Positions 5,146 to 5,384 of a stretch of DNA of 5,384 bases are shown here, in pieces. The translations under genes and the position numbers were made by a program. The notes under the pieces were generated by a model, which did no database searches, was not told the origin of the DNA, and was given only the letters and a program-made list of their open reading frames with translations. The stretch's first letter is position 1. Each line of letters starts with the position of its first letter. The DNA comes from Aquifex aeolicus (GTDB taxonomy: Bacteria > Aquificota > Aquificia > Aquificales > Aquificaceae), in the NCBI GenBank assembly GCA_011375045.1, contig DRNB01000250.1:1-5384 (forward strand), written 5' to 3'.

Positions 5146-5384
5146 AGGTAGCCCTTTTTGGGGTTACGGGATACACAGGTGCGGAGCTTCTCAGGATCCT
5201 TGTCCGGCACCCCGGGGTAGAGGTAACCTCCCTCGTATCCAGCTCCTCCGCCGGCCGGACCCTCGGAGAGGTGCTACCCTCCCTGAGTCTGAGTCCCCTC
5301 TCATCTAAAAGGCTCGTTCCGGAGCCCGAGGAGGAGTTCGACCTCGCCTTCCTCTGCCTGCCCCACGAGGTTTCCCTGACCACG
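5130..5384 (+). CDS. argC: N-acetyl-gamma-glutamyl-phosphate reductase, 5' portion
   Basis: ArgC catalyses the NADPH-dependent reduction of N-acetyl-glutamyl-5-phosphate to the semialdehyde in arginine synthesis. Eighty-five codons are visible before the window ends, without a stop; the family is about 340 residues, so the catalytic cysteine and the substrate-binding domain lie outside. The visible part is the start of the Rossmann fold: strand VALFG, dinucleotide-binding loop GVTGYTG at 11-17, then AELLRIL, the LVSSSSAGR segment (35-43), and DLAFLCLPHEVS at 71-82, which matches the family's 'F-ALPH-VS' motif. GTG at 5130 is the only sensible start: no ATG, GTG or TTG lies in frame between it and the first strand, and it leaves six residues before that strand. 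This overlaps rpsI by 16 bases in another frame. No strong ribosome binding site is present (a weak AAGGG at 5115-5119), so translation is likely coupled to rpsI. Confidence 0.93.
   Translation, partial: MEQTLKVALFGVTGYTGAELLRILVRHPGVEVTSLVSSSSAGRTLGEVLPSLSLSPLSSKRLVPEPEEEFDLAFLCLPHEVSLTT

Noticed and set aside
1..5384. CRISPR arrays, tRNA/rRNA genes, insertion sequences, attachment sites or a new defence-like system
   Set aside because: No regularly spaced repeats, terminal inverted repeats, tRNA-like folds or foreign-looking composition were seen; nearly all bases belong to the six genes.

Overview
This window is an ordinary housekeeping stretch from a thermophilic bacterium, most likely of the Aquificales (Aquificaceae, related to Aquifex, Hydrogenobacter or Thermocrinis). 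The taxonomic call is from memory of protein resemblance: TilS, FtsH and LeuC all look close to their Aquifex aeolicus counterparts in length, start and motifs. Base and codon use agree with it: Arg is mostly AGG/AGA, Ile is mostly ATA, and the proteins are rich in Glu, Lys and Arg. The genus cannot be fixed from the sequence alone.

All six recognisable genes lie on the + strand and are packed tightly; the longest gap is 50 bases. The order is: (1) 1-447, the 3' end of an unrecognised TPR-like helical-repeat protein; (2) 455-1408, tilS, tRNA(Ile)-lysidine synthase; (3) 1454-3355, ftsH, membrane AAA+ zinc protease; (4) 3356-4657, leuC, 3-isopropylmalate dehydratase large subunit; (5) 4708-5145, rpsI, ribosomal protein S9; (6) 5130 to the window end, the 5' part of argC, N-acetyl-gamma-glutamyl-phosphate reductase, overlapping rpsI by 16 bases. 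The spacing suggests one or a few polycistronic transcripts. Weak internal promoter candidates precede tilS, ftsH and rpsI. No convincing terminator is visible.

Functionally the genes are mixed: tRNA modification needed to read AUA codons, membrane protein quality control, leucine synthesis, the ribosome, and arginine synthesis. Such mixed operons are common in Aquificales. I see no mobile element, CRISPR array, tRNA/rRNA gene, toxin-antitoxin or defence locus, and nothing that amounts to a new biological system.

The points most worth a second look are small-scale: a perfect TATAAT placed so that tilS could be a leaderless GTG-start message; a ribosomal protein S9 with altered normally conserved segments and without rplM beside it; the coupling of ftsH to leuC; and the unknown TPR-like gene at the left edge.
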